Assembly (NCBI GenBank): GCA_003249645.1
Contig: QKIH01000173.1
Span: forward strand, 1 to 33,428
From: Desulfobulbaceae bacterium
Lineage (GTDB): Bacteria > Desulfobacterota > Desulfobulbia > Desulfobulbales > Desulfocapsaceae
Length of the DNA: 33,428 bases
Reading direction: 5' to 3'
Program-made: the position numbers and the translations under genes
The notes under the pieces: generated by a model
Told to the model about the DNA's origin: nothing
The model's database searches: none
Seen by the model: only the letters and a program-made list of their open reading frames with translations
Shown: one piece after another, positions 7,106 through 14,214 of the stretch
Layout of the letters: each line of letters starts with the position of its first letter
How positions within the stretch are numbered: the stretch's first letter is position 1

Positions 7106-7798
7106 ATGCTTGGAACAATTGTTAACGCCCTGGCCATCATCGCAGGCAGTCTTCTCGGCTTACTTTTCTCTAGAGGGATACCCGAGAATTACAAACAGAT
7201 CATACTCACCGGTGTCGGGCTTTCCGTGCTGCTGATAGGCATGAAGAGTGCACTGGTAACCAATGATCTGATGATCGTCATCTTTTCAGTCATCATCGGT
7301 GCCATCTGCGGTGAAGCCTTGAAAATTGAAGACCGGCTTGAGCAGCTGGGCCGGATGCTTGAGAAAAAAGTTTCTAAGAAATCAGGTGATACCAGTTCCT
7401 TTGCCAGAGGGTTTGTCACTGCAAGCCTTGTTTTCTGTGTCGGGTCCATGGCTATTGTCGGTTCTCTTGAAAGCGGTTTAACAGGCAATCATCAGACCCT
7501 TTTTGCCAAATCGGTCCTTGACGGCGTTACTTCCGTCATCTTTGCCTCCACCATGGGACTTGGCGTAATGTTTTCGGCTGCCGCAGTATTCCTGTATCAG
7601 GGCTTGATCACCATGACCGCGGTATTCATGAAAAACTTTCTTGTAGCGGAAACCATCGCCCAGATGACCTCCGTTGGAGGCCTGCTGATCATGGCAATTG
7701 GCATGAATATGCTGAAGATTACCAGCATCAAGGTGGGTAATCTGCTGCCGGCTATTTTTCTTCCTCTTCTCTATTTTGCTATAAGATCAATTCTATAA
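7106..7798 (+). CDS. DUF554 family integral membrane protein
   Basis: This 230-residue protein has about six to seven hydrophobic segments and the family signatures MLGTIVNALAIIAGSLLGLL at the N-terminus, FVTASLVFCVGSMAIVGSLE near residue 115 and DGVTSVIFASTMGLGVMFSA near 145. DUF554 (YdfK-like) proteins are conserved inner-membrane proteins, possibly transporters, with no settled function. A GGGAGG about 11 bp upstream supports ATG 7106. It stands between the ilv terminator and the convergent pyruvate kinase gene, with only 4 bp separating the two stop regions; no terminator is visible between them. Confidence 0.88.
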   Translation: MLGTIVNALAIIAGSLLGLLFSRGIPENYKQIILTGVGLSVLLIGMKSALVTNDLMIVIFSVIIGAICGEALKIEDRLEQLGRMLEKKVSKKSGDTSSFARGFVTASLVFCVGSMAIVGSLESGLTGNHQTLFAKSVLDGVTSVIFASTMGLGVMFSAAAVFLYQGLITMTAVFMKNFLVAETIAQMTSVGGLLIMAIGMNMLKITSIKVGNLLPAIFLPLLYFAIRSIL

Positions 7799-7802
7799 GT
7801 TC

Positions 7803-9596
7803 CTATTCCTTTGCAGGAACCTTGATCAGCTGGAATGCTCCTTCCTGATCCATCCCGCCACGGGTCAGACGCGGCCCCTCAACCACTGAGATCAGATCTC
7901 CTTCTCTGATGCAACCCATCTGTACAGCATGATCCATTGCCTTGAATACCATGGCGTTGCGGTCAAGATCCTCCCGTATGATAATCGGAATAATGTTTTT
8001 ATACAGGCAGGCATGTCTCGAAACATGAAGCGACTTGGTCACAAGAAGTGACGGAACCCTGCGACTCCACTTTGAAAGAACCGGATAGAGTTTTCCTGAC
8101 GGATCAAGCAGAATAGTGGCCGCCGTATTTTTGATTCCTGCTACCAGAATGAGTGCCGGATTTGAAGCGGTTTCAGCTGAGAGCTGATCTGGATCAGTTA
8201 CCAACTGCTCACCATAGCGTTCCTGCTCTCCGATAATTGCAGCCATGGTTCTGACAACATTCACCGGATCAATGCCTGTGGCCGTCTCCTGTGAGAGCAT
8301 GACCGCATCAGTACCTTCATAAATTGCGGTGCTTACATCGGTAACCTCGGCCCTGGTCGGCCTCGCATTAACTGTCATCGAATCAAGCATCTGCGTTGCG
8401 GTAATCACCGGCGTATTCATTCTCCGGCATAAATGAATAATTTCCTGCTGGATGTGAGGAACCCGGACTGCAGGAAGTTCAACCCCCATATCTCCTCTGG
8501 CAATCATAATCGCATCAGAAACCTCTATGATCTCCTTGATATTATTCACCGCTTCCGGCTTTTCAATCTTCGCTACTACCCGCAGATCTCGCTTTTTAGC
8601 ATCTGCTATGTATTTCTTGATCTGTCGAATCTCGTCCGGATGCCTTACAAATGAAAGCGCAACGTAGTCGATTGAATGGTTCAGGGCCCAATCCAGATCA
8701 CGCCAGTCTTTCTCTGTGACAGAAGGCAGAGAAAGCTTGGTTGCCGGAAGATTGATACCCTTGCCTGATTTTAATACTCCACCAACAACAATCTCACAGA
8801 CAACACCGGAGTTATCTTTTCTCAGCACTTTCAACTCTAGCAGCCCGTCATCAAGCAGAACAGGATCACCCGGCTGAATATCATCCAATATTTCCGGGGC
8901 AATGGTTGAGATTGCCTTTTTATTACCGAGCACCTCCTCTTTTCTGATGGTTATCATCTCTCCAGCAACTATTTCCACCTGGCCGTGTTCTATTTTTCCA
9001 ACACGGATCTTCGGCCCGCAAAGATCCTGGAGGACAGCAATCGGCTTGTTCCAGTTCTCCTCCGCCATTCGCACCGCCTTTAAAGCCCGTTCATGATCTT
9101 CGTAGCTGCCATGTGAAAAGTTGAGCCGTACAACATCCATACCGGCGAGTATCAGTTTGCCAAGTGTTGAAGGGTCGTTTGAAGCAGGTCCTATGGTGCA
9201 GACTATTCTTGCCTTTTTCTGGATGGAACCGTGACTCTTCACCGAGACATGGGTTAACAGATCCTCAAGTATATCAAAATCAAAAGGCTTGGGTAGAACA
9301 GCCATGACATTTTCATACTGATCCAGTCGCTCATGCACCTCTTTATCATTATCAGCACCGGTAACAATAATGATCGGGAGATGTGGGCAGACTACCTGCA
9401 TTGCCTCAATAAATTTATAACCATCCCAATGCGGCATTCGGATATCACTGATGATGACATCATATCTATTGGCACCAGCCATCTGATATCCCTGCTGACC
9501 GTTGCCGGCAGTATCAACCTCATGTCCCATCTTCTCCAATCTTTTCTGGACAAGAACCTGCGTGGATTTTGCATCTTCTAGAACCAGTACTCGCAT
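7803..9596 (-). CDS. Response-regulator receiver domain fused to pyruvate kinase
   Basis: ATG 9596 is chosen because AGGGAGA lies ~6 bp upstream; an extension to 9629 lacks such a site. Residues 1-~118 are a receiver domain with every key residue: acidic E7/D8, phospho-acceptor D51 in SDIRMP, T79, and K103 in PKPFD. Residues ~126-597 are a full-length pyruvate kinase: CTIGPAS, VVRLNFSHGSYEDH, DLCGPKIRVG, KIEKPEA, ARGDMGVELP, ITATQMLDSM and TRAEVTDVSTAIYEGTDAVMLSQETATG. The Lys in GPKIR is the variant linked with K+-independent pyruvate kinases. Reaction: PEP + ADP to pyruvate + ATP. The fusion implies control of glycolytic flux by phosphorylation at D51 or by c-di-phospho-independent receiver dimerisation; that is inference. 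There is no frameshift at the junction. Confidence 0.95.
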   Translation of the reverse strand: MRVLVLEDAKSTQVLVQKRLEKMGHEVDTAGNGQQGYQMAGANRYDVIISDIRMPHWDGYKFIEAMQVVCPHLPIIIVTGADNDKEVHERLDQYENVMAVLPKPFDFDILEDLLTHVSVKSHGSIQKKARIVCTIGPASNDPSTLGKLILAGMDVVRLNFSHGSYEDHERALKAVRMAEENWNKPIAVLQDLCGPKIRVGKIEHGQVEIVAGEMITIRKEEVLGNKKAISTIAPEILDDIQPGDPVLLDDGLLELKVLRKDNSGVVCEIVVGGVLKSGKGINLPATKLSLPSVTEKDWRDLDWALNHSIDYVALSFVRHPDEIRQIKKYIADAKKRDLRVVAKIEKPEAVNNIKEIIEVSDAIMIARGDMGVELPAVRVPHIQQEIIHLCRRMNTPVITATQMLDSMTVNARPTRAEVTDVSTAIYEGTDAVMLSQETATGIDPVNVVRTMAAIIGEQERYGEQLVTDPDQLSAETASNPALILVAGIKNTAATILLDPSGKLYPVLSKWSRRVPSLLVTKSLHVSRHACLYKNIIPIIIREDLDRNAMVFKAMDHAVQMGCIREGDLISVVEGPRLTRGGMDQEGAFQLIKVPAKE

Positions 9597-9653
9597 AAAT
9601 GTCTCCCTGGTAGAATTCTTCAATATCATCTATGGGCAAGCAACTCTTCTTTA

Positions 9654-9683
9654 AGAATACGAAAAACAACTATGCTTTTGCAA
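9654..9683 (-). promoter_or_regulatory. Candidate promoter of the receiver-pyruvate kinase gene
   Basis: Minus-strand TTGCAA (9683-9678), 18-bp spacer, TATTCT (9659-9654). Moderate match; it would give a leader of ~50 nt before ATG 9596. Confidence 0.4.
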
Positions 9684-9873
9684 AAAAAATAGTTTCACTC
9701 TCTTTTCTCTTACTATTTACAGCCCATAAATATGTCAGGCATGAAGGATCACAACACAACTTCCTATCCTCTTTATTTTATTGATTTTTCATGTTATGTT
9801 GCGCACTTTAATTAAAACTCTGGTATACCGTTACAACATGTTTGAATATTGTTTACGTGTTTAAAGGACTTAT

Positions 9874-10929
9874 ATGATGCACTTTCATTTGAAAAAAAAT
9901 TATTCTCACCTGAAGATGTTCCTGATAGTGTCTCTTCTTGTAGGGATCACTCTTTGCATTCTGCAGATAACAGGCACTTTCACCCCGATTGATACTCTGC
10001 TTCTCTCTTTAGGTAATGAAAACGCCAAGCTGGCGCTGCCCATAGGTGTCATCATGCTCGTAATCATGTTTCACACCATACTTCCCGGTATCATTATTCT
10101 TGAAGAGGGGATCGTTAAGGGAATCATTTACACCATGGTAATCTGGTTCTTTTACGCCGTTCTCATTCACTCATACACCAAAAGTTTTCATTACTATATT
10201 CCTCTCACAGCACCGCTTCTCGGCTGCATTCTCTCTATTATTCGCGTCCTTTTATGGGAATACGCCAAGCTGACCGAAGAAAAAGATGGAATTAAGAGGA
10301 CCTTCGGTTCCTTCGTTGAACCCCGAATAGCCGACATTCTTCTCAGCAACCCTGATTTGGTGAGACAGGACGGAGTCCGCAAAACAGTTACCATCATGTT
10401 TGCCGACCTCCGCGGCTTCACTAAACTGTGTAAAGAAATCCCCCCGGAGCAGGTTATCACTATGCTGAGAGATTGTTTTGGCAAACTGATTTCCATAGCC
10501 CGTGCAAATGGTGGCACCATCGATAAACTTATCGGTGACTGCATGATGGTTGTGTGGGGGAATCCAGTGCCTATAGAGAATCATGAAGAGAAGGCTGTTG
10601 AGTCTGCCATCGCAATGCAGGCTGTTATGACTGCAGTCGGCAGCAAATGGAAAAATTTGCTGGGAGTCGATATCATGCTGGGCATAGGAATAAATTGTGA
10701 CGAAGTAGTAGCCGGAACCATCGGTTCAGAAGAATTCTCTGACTATACCGTGCTTGGAAGCGGTGTGAACCTGGCATCCCGACTAGAGTCAGTCTGTCCT
10801 GGCGGTGAAATCTGTGTATCAAGCAAGATCGTTACAGCACTTGACGGAGTTTATAAATTTGAAAAACTGGGCAATCTGAAACAGAAAAACACAGAAGAAA
10901 TGCTCGAGGTTTTTAGAGTGACTTATTAA
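9874..10929 (+). CDS. Membrane-bound class III adenylate/guanylate cyclase
   Basis: This 351-residue protein has three to four hydrophobic segments in the first ~125 residues (e.g. MFLIVSLLVGITLCIL, VIMLVIMFHTILPGIIIL, IIYTMVIWFFYAVLI), then a cytoplasmic cyclase domain at ~165-345. Metal-binding aspartates are D178 (FADLRGFTKL) and D222 (IGDC). K218 (DKLIGD), the DYTVLGS segment and GVNLASRLES supply the residues for base selection and the transition state, so the domain appears catalytically complete; Lys/Thr at the base-recognition positions favour ATP. An AAAGGA lies 5 bp upstream of the first of two adjacent ATGs. Product: probably cAMP. There is no CHASE2 or HAMP domain. It is transcribed divergently from the receiver-pyruvate kinase gene; a shared function is not proven. 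Confidence 0.9.
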   Translation: MMHFHLKKNYSHLKMFLIVSLLVGITLCILQITGTFTPIDTLLLSLGNENAKLALPIGVIMLVIMFHTILPGIIILEEGIVKGIIYTMVIWFFYAVLIHSYTKSFHYYIPLTAPLLGCILSIIRVLLWEYAKLTEEKDGIKRTFGSFVEPRIADILLSNPDLVRQDGVRKTVTIMFADLRGFTKLCKEIPPEQVITMLRDCFGKLISIARANGGTIDKLIGDCMMVVWGNPVPIENHEEKAVESAIAMQAVMTAVGSKWKNLLGVDIMLGIGINCDEVVAGTIGSEEFSDYTVLGSGVNLASRLESVCPGGEICVSSKIVTALDGVYKFEKLGNLKQKNTEEMLEVFRVTY

Positions 10930-10943
10930 TCAAAAATGGAGGG

Positions 10944-11042
10944 CTGTATTGAAAGACTGAATATTGCGTTGATGACAACACTGCACATTCTGGGGAGATA
11001 GGCTTTTATGACAAACAGTCAACACCCAGCCCCTCAATACAG
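10944..11042. repeat. Tandem hairpin repeat, copy A
   Basis: A 99-bp unit whose ends are inverted (CTGTATTGA ... TCAATACAG), with a ~23-bp imperfect stem. Stem mismatches are mainly A opposite C on the plus strand, which become U-G wobble pairs if the minus strand is transcribed. The central 50 nt (10969-11018) are identical to copy C. Confidence 0.85.
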
Positions 11043-11052
11043 TACGATGAAC

Positions 11053-11152
11053 CTTGTATTGAAAGAATTGAGTGCCGTATTGATGACAACACTGCACATT
11101 CTGGGGAGATAGGCTTTATGACAAACAGCAGCACCCAACCCTTCAACACAAG
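11053..11152. repeat. Tandem hairpin repeat, copy B
   Basis: A 100-bp unit 10 bp after copy A. Its ends carry an extra base on both arms (CTTGT ... ACAAG rather than CTGT ... ACAG), a compensated difference that keeps the stem. The core 11080-11128 differs from the other two copies by one missing T. Confidence 0.85.
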
Positions 11153-11179
11153 AACTCAGCTTATATGACAAAAAAAAAC

Positions 11180-11284
11180 ATTCTGTATTGAAGGGATTGA
11201 ATGCCGTATTGATGACAACACTGCACATTCTGGGGAGATAGGCTTTTATGACAAACAGCAGCACTCAATCCCTCAATACAGAAT
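11180..11284. repeat. Tandem hairpin repeat, copy C
   Basis: A 105-bp unit, the best-paired copy: ATTCTGTATTGA...GGGATTGA pairs with TCAATCCC...TCAATACAGAAT with a single bulged A. The core 11209-11258 is identical to copy A. A 27-bp spacer with an A9 run separates it from copy B. Confidence 0.85.
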
Positions 11285-11289
11285 AACTT

Positions 11290-11511
11290 CTATTCTGCTC
11301 CGATATACCCATGACGAGCTGAAACAGGCTCCAGAGCATCATTTACCATAACATAGGTTCTATTATACTGGTCTGCATATGTTTTCGTCAGCTTTCGTCC
11401 AGGGGGTAGACCGTCAATCGACGGGGCTGTAATAAACCCGCTTCCGATGTGCCGAAAATACAATTTTTCACCAGTCTTAGTCTGCATCTCTCCGTAACCT
11501 TTTCCAACCAA
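11290..11511 (-). CDS. Doubtful small ORF or gene remnant
   Basis: A 73-codon frame ending in RHGYIGAE, beginning at TTG 11511; the frame stays open upstream to about 11575 without a better start. It contains a reasonable-looking stretch (GEMQTKTGEKLYFRHIGSG) but no domain I recognise, and no clear ribosome site. An overlapping frame of similar length exists at 11388-11606. It may be a decayed gene next to the repeats rather than a functional one. Confidence 0.22.
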   Translation of the reverse strand: MVGKGYGEMQTKTGEKLYFRHIGSGFITAPSIDGLPPGRKLTKTYADQYNRTYVMVNDALEPVSARHGYIGAE

Positions 11512-11833
11512 AGAACTCTTAAAGGAAATGCAGGTGGCCCCCCACCTTTTTTCCAGTCCACCAGGTTGACATTGTCAACGTTATGGAGATGTCTTTTGTT
11601 AAGCACATATTATGCCATCTTAAAAAAATATCTTACAAACCACAAATAACACCGCAATTTCAGCGTGTTTTTTGACTATCACAATGTATTATATAGCAAA
11701 ACTCGTTTGCACATTGTTCAAAGGACTGCACATCGTGCGAAAAAGTCATGAAATCGTCAACTTCGTTTGCAGCCATCATCAATAAGAATTGTATTTCGTA
11801 CCGATTTAACAATCTTTTTTTGATCTTAACCAA
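11512..11833. other. Intergenic stretch with dyads, no convincing gene
   Basis: Holds a hairpin AGGTGG / CCACCT followed by T6 (11532-11552, plus strand), a 15-bp palindrome GTTGACATTGTCAAC (11565-11579), a terminator-like hairpin at 11648-11673, and a partial dyad TTTGCACATTGTTCAAA (11706-11722) resembling the stronger dyad at 14040-14059. No protein-coding frame with a start and ribosome site was found. Confidence 0.4.
11648..11673 (+). terminator. Candidate terminator downstream of the repeat region
   Basis: AACACCGC / GCGTGTT with one bulged C, a 7-nt loop and a following T-run on the plus strand. It could end transcripts running out of the cyclase gene through the hairpin repeats. Confidence 0.4.
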
Positions 11834-11862
11834 TTGACTTAAGCTCTTTTTTATACTATGTT
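11834..11862 (+). promoter_or_regulatory. Candidate sigma-70 promoter of the GAF-type sigma-54 activator
   Basis: TTGACT (11834-11839), 17-bp spacer, TATGTT (11857-11862). The predicted start ~11869 leaves a ~33-nt leader before ATG 11902. Confidence 0.5.
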
Positions 11863-11901
11863 TGATTAAATTTTTACATTAACGACAACAGAGTTTACAC
11901 T

Positions 11902-13449
11902 ATGACAACAGTACAACACAGCGCCAAGAAAGATCTTGCTCTTTTAAAACGCCAGCTCGCCCAAGTCGCAAACTCATGGGGCATGGAAGACTTTAAAGGG
12001 TCAGTAAATTTCTTCGCCTCAATTCTTCCCAAACTCATGCGAGTCGAACGCTGCACTATCTATATCATGGAAATGGGATCAAACCGTATCTGTTCAATGT
12101 TCGGTACAGGACTGAAAGAGCGTGAGATTGAAGCTCCAATGGAAGGCAGTCTGGTTGGCCGTGTCATCACCACCGGACAAAGCATCATTGATAATGAACT
12201 TGCCAAGCACCCCGGCTTTCATAACCATGCTGCTGAGCAAACAGGCTTTATCAGCCGTAATACGCTATGCTCACCAATCATCACCTCAGGTGGAAACAAA
12301 GTTTCCGGTGCCGTTCAACTTTTAAATACCATCGACGGCCGTCCATTTACAAAGGAAGACCAGGAACAGCTGGAAGAAGTCGCTCAATTCCTTTCCATTT
12401 CAATTGAATCGATCGTTATCAACCATGAAATAATACGCATAGCCGGAGAACTCGAAGAAGAAGTTGACAGACTGGCGAAAAACACTGTCAGAGGCAACCT
12501 GATCATCGCAGAAAGCCCTTCCATGACTGAGATACTCGAAATAGTCAATGTTGTCAGCAACACCCCGGTTAACGTTATGATATTAGGGGAGAACGGCACA
12601 GGTAAAGAACTGATAGCACGACTTATCCACGAGAATGGGCAACGGAAAACCAAACCTTTCGTCCCGGTTAACTGCGCATGCATACCAGAACATCTGGTTG
12701 AAAGTGAGTTTTTCGGACACGAGAAAGGTGCCTTTACCGGGGCAGACAGCAGTAGGACAGGACGTTTTGAAGATGCCAGCGGCGGCACCCTCTTTCTTGA
12801 TGAAATTGCTGAAATGCCGCTTACCACCCAGCCTAAGTTTCTGCGCGCCATCCAAGAACAGGAAGGCAGCAGACTGGGAAGCAACAAGACTATCAGCTAT
12901 GATCTCCGCCTTATCTGCGCCACCAATAAAGACCTCTCCATAGAAGTTGACAACGGAAGATTTCGGGAAGATCTCTTTTTCAGGCTCTTTTCGGTCGAAA
13001 TAACTATTCCGCCGCTACGCCAGCGAAGAGAAGACATTCTACCGCTGGCACTTCATTTCCTGGATAAAACGAACAAACACTTTGAAAAGCATGTCATTGG
13101 TTTCTCATCTGATGTCCTCGATCTCTTTGAACAATATCCATGGCCTGGAAACGTCCGCCAGCTTATGAAGGAAGTTGAGCGCCTGGTTGCTTTAACCCCG
13201 GATGACCATGAGATTATACTGGCGAGATGTTCAAAAGATCTCCAATCTTTTCAATCCAAGTCATTCCAATCTGACAAACCATTAAAATCACTTTCTATTC
13301 CTGATCAGATTGAGGATCTTGAAAAGAAATTGATCGCAAAAGCGTTAAAAAAAGCGGGGGGAAACAAGACCGTGGCTGCCAAGCTGCTTAATTTGACAAG
13401 ACAGGGTCTTGGCAAGAAACTGAAACGGTACGAACTTGTATCATCATAA
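11902..13449 (+). CDS. GAF-domain sigma-54-dependent transcriptional activator
   Basis: This 515-residue bacterial enhancer-binding protein has a GAF sensor domain at ~30-180, a sigma-54-interacting AAA+ domain at ~205-430 and a Fis-type helix-turn-helix at ~470-512. Walker A is GENGTGKE (229-236), the sigma-54 contact loop GAFTGA is intact (276-281), Walker B is GGTLFLDE, and the arginine-finger region is FREDLFFRL. There is no receiver domain, so activity is probably set by a small ligand or redox state sensed by the GAF domain (NorR/FhlA-like layout); the ligand is unknown. It converges on a small secreted-protein gene that has its own sigma-54 promoter at 13952-13967 and upstream dyads, making that gene its most likely target. 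The ribosome site before ATG 11902 is weak. Confidence 0.92.
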   Translation: MTTVQHSAKKDLALLKRQLAQVANSWGMEDFKGSVNFFASILPKLMRVERCTIYIMEMGSNRICSMFGTGLKEREIEAPMEGSLVGRVITTGQSIIDNELAKHPGFHNHAAEQTGFISRNTLCSPIITSGGNKVSGAVQLLNTIDGRPFTKEDQEQLEEVAQFLSISIESIVINHEIIRIAGELEEEVDRLAKNTVRGNLIIAESPSMTEILEIVNVVSNTPVNVMILGENGTGKELIARLIHENGQRKTKPFVPVNCACIPEHLVESEFFGHEKGAFTGADSSRTGRFEDASGGTLFLDEIAEMPLTTQPKFLRAIQEQEGSRLGSNKTISYDLRLICATNKDLSIEVDNGRFREDLFFRLFSVEITIPPLRQRREDILPLALHFLDKTNKHFEKHVIGFSSDVLDLFEQYPWPGNVRQLMKEVERLVALTPDDHEIILARCSKDLQSFQSKSFQSDKPLKSLSIPDQIEDLEKKLIAKALKKAGGNKTVAAKLLNLTRQGLGKKLKRYELVSS

Positions 13450-13453
13450 AAAA

Positions 13454-13483
13454 AGGCCGGTCGCAAGCACAAGCGACCGGCCT
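13454..13483 (-). terminator. Terminator of the small secreted-protein gene
   Basis: A perfect 11-bp stem AGGCCGGTCGC / GCGACCGGCCT with an 8-nt loop. The A-run just left of it (from 13448) reads as a T-tract on the minus strand, so it ends transcripts of 13535-13855; it may also stabilise the convergent activator mRNA. Confidence 0.75.
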
Positions 13484-13534
13484 AGACAAGCCTGACAAGT
13501 TATTCCTGAAGTATATTGAGTTAATAGATTTTTC

Positions 13535-13855
13535 TTATCCTTTCACCTCTGCTTTCATAACAAAGATTGAACTGCTCTGATCATCACTTCTCAGAACGCC
13601 GGTCACAACAACTTCCTTGTTGACCAGACCGGTTATATCCAGGCCTTCAAGGAAAAAGATGCCGTCAGCTGTTTTCAGCACAATACCTTTTTCCGTTTCA
13701 GCAACCGTTCCGGCAAAATCCTGAGGCTCAGCCAGCTGGGATTCAACAGCAGTCTGCACATCTTCTGCCTCAACAGCAGTTCCAGAAGCCCAAAGGTGGC
13801 TGGTACCAGCTAAATTTAATGTTCCGATCATTATTACTGTCATAATCTTTTTCAT
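13535..13855 (-). CDS. Small secreted protein with a predicted OB-like fold
   Basis: This 106-residue protein has a signal peptide (MKKIMTVIMIGTLNLAGTSHLWASG, cleavage likely after the ASG region near residue 25). The mature part is an alternating beta pattern (DFAGTVAETEKGIVLKTADG ... LVNKEVVVTGVL ... SIFVMKAEV), reminiscent of small periplasmic OB-fold proteins, though no family is recognised with certainty. AAGGAG lies 6 bp upstream of ATG 13855. A near-consensus sigma-54 promoter lies ~100 bp upstream, and two dyads lie beyond that, so it is likely switched on by the neighbouring GAF-type activator. Location: periplasm. The residue set shows no cofactor site. Confidence 0.8.
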   Translation of the reverse strand: MKKIMTVIMIGTLNLAGTSHLWASGTAVEAEDVQTAVESQLAEPQDFAGTVAETEKGIVLKTADGIFFLEGLDITGLVNKEVVVTGVLRSDDQSSSIFVMKAEVKG

Positions 13856-13951
13856 ACATTCTCCTTAACTAGATGAGGTTTGACCGTCTTCGCGGCCTTT
13901 TATCCTTAAGTCCTGACAGTTCAGTTATGAACTGCGATTTACACTTGCTTG

Positions 13952-13967
13952 AGCAATGGCCATGCCA
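13952..13967 (-). promoter_or_regulatory. Sigma-54 (-24/-12) promoter of the small secreted-protein gene
   Basis: Minus strand TGGCATGGCCATTGCT: GG at -24 and GC at -12 with exact 10-bp spacing, against consensus TGGCACG-N4-TTGCW. The start is expected near 13940, an ~85-nt leader. Confidence 0.72.
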
Positions 13968-14039
13968 AACATTCATCTAATTGTATTTACGTAATTTAAG
14001 GCATTTCAACAGAACACTGCATTGACTGGCGATCAACTA

Positions 14040-14059
14040 TTTGCACACCTGTGTGCAAA
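14040..14059. promoter_or_regulatory. Upstream activator dyad 1
   Basis: TTTGCACACCTGTGTGCAAA is an inverted repeat with perfect 9-bp arms and a 2-bp centre, about 85-100 bp upstream of the sigma-54 promoter: the usual distance of an enhancer site for this regulator class. It might also serve the plus-strand kinase gene at 14215. Confidence 0.65.
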
Positions 14060-14078
14060 GTTTGCTCACAGTACAAAC
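14060..14078. promoter_or_regulatory. Upstream activator dyad 2 (weaker)
   Basis: GTTTGCTCACAGTACAAAC directly abuts dyad 1, with 5-bp perfect arms. The centres of the two dyads are ~20 bp (two helical turns) apart, which suits two regulator dimers on one face of the DNA. Confidence 0.45.
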
Positions 14079-14214
14079 GGTATTAAAAAATTCTCAGAGC
14101 AGGTATGAATTTTGCGTAAAAGATAACTACTGAAAGTCAGATGAAACACCCGGCGAAACGATTGCCCAGCTACAGCAAGAATTTATATTACCCATCAGCA
14201 TCGATAAAAATAAC

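Noticed and set aside
9800-9830. Sigma-70 promoter for the cyclase gene
   Set aside because: TTGATT and TTTAAT are present but 20 bp apart; no pair with acceptable spacing was found.
11034-11264. Minus-strand ORF of 76 codons with an internally repeated AYLPRMCSVVINTA segment
   Set aside because: The repetition comes directly from copies of the tandem hairpin DNA repeat; frame shifts between copies (one-base length differences) show it is not maintained as protein.
10944-11284. Integron attC array
   Set aside because: The units are imperfect palindromes of suitable size, but I see no RYYYAAC/GTTRRRY core sites, no cassettes between units and no integrase gene in the window.
10944-11284. CRISPR array
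   Set aside because: The repeats are ~100 bp, spacers are 10 and 27 bp and no cas genes are present.
10944-11284. Retron msr-msd or other reverse-transcriptase element
   Set aside because: The long inverted repeats are suggestive, but no reverse transcriptase gene is anywhere in the window.
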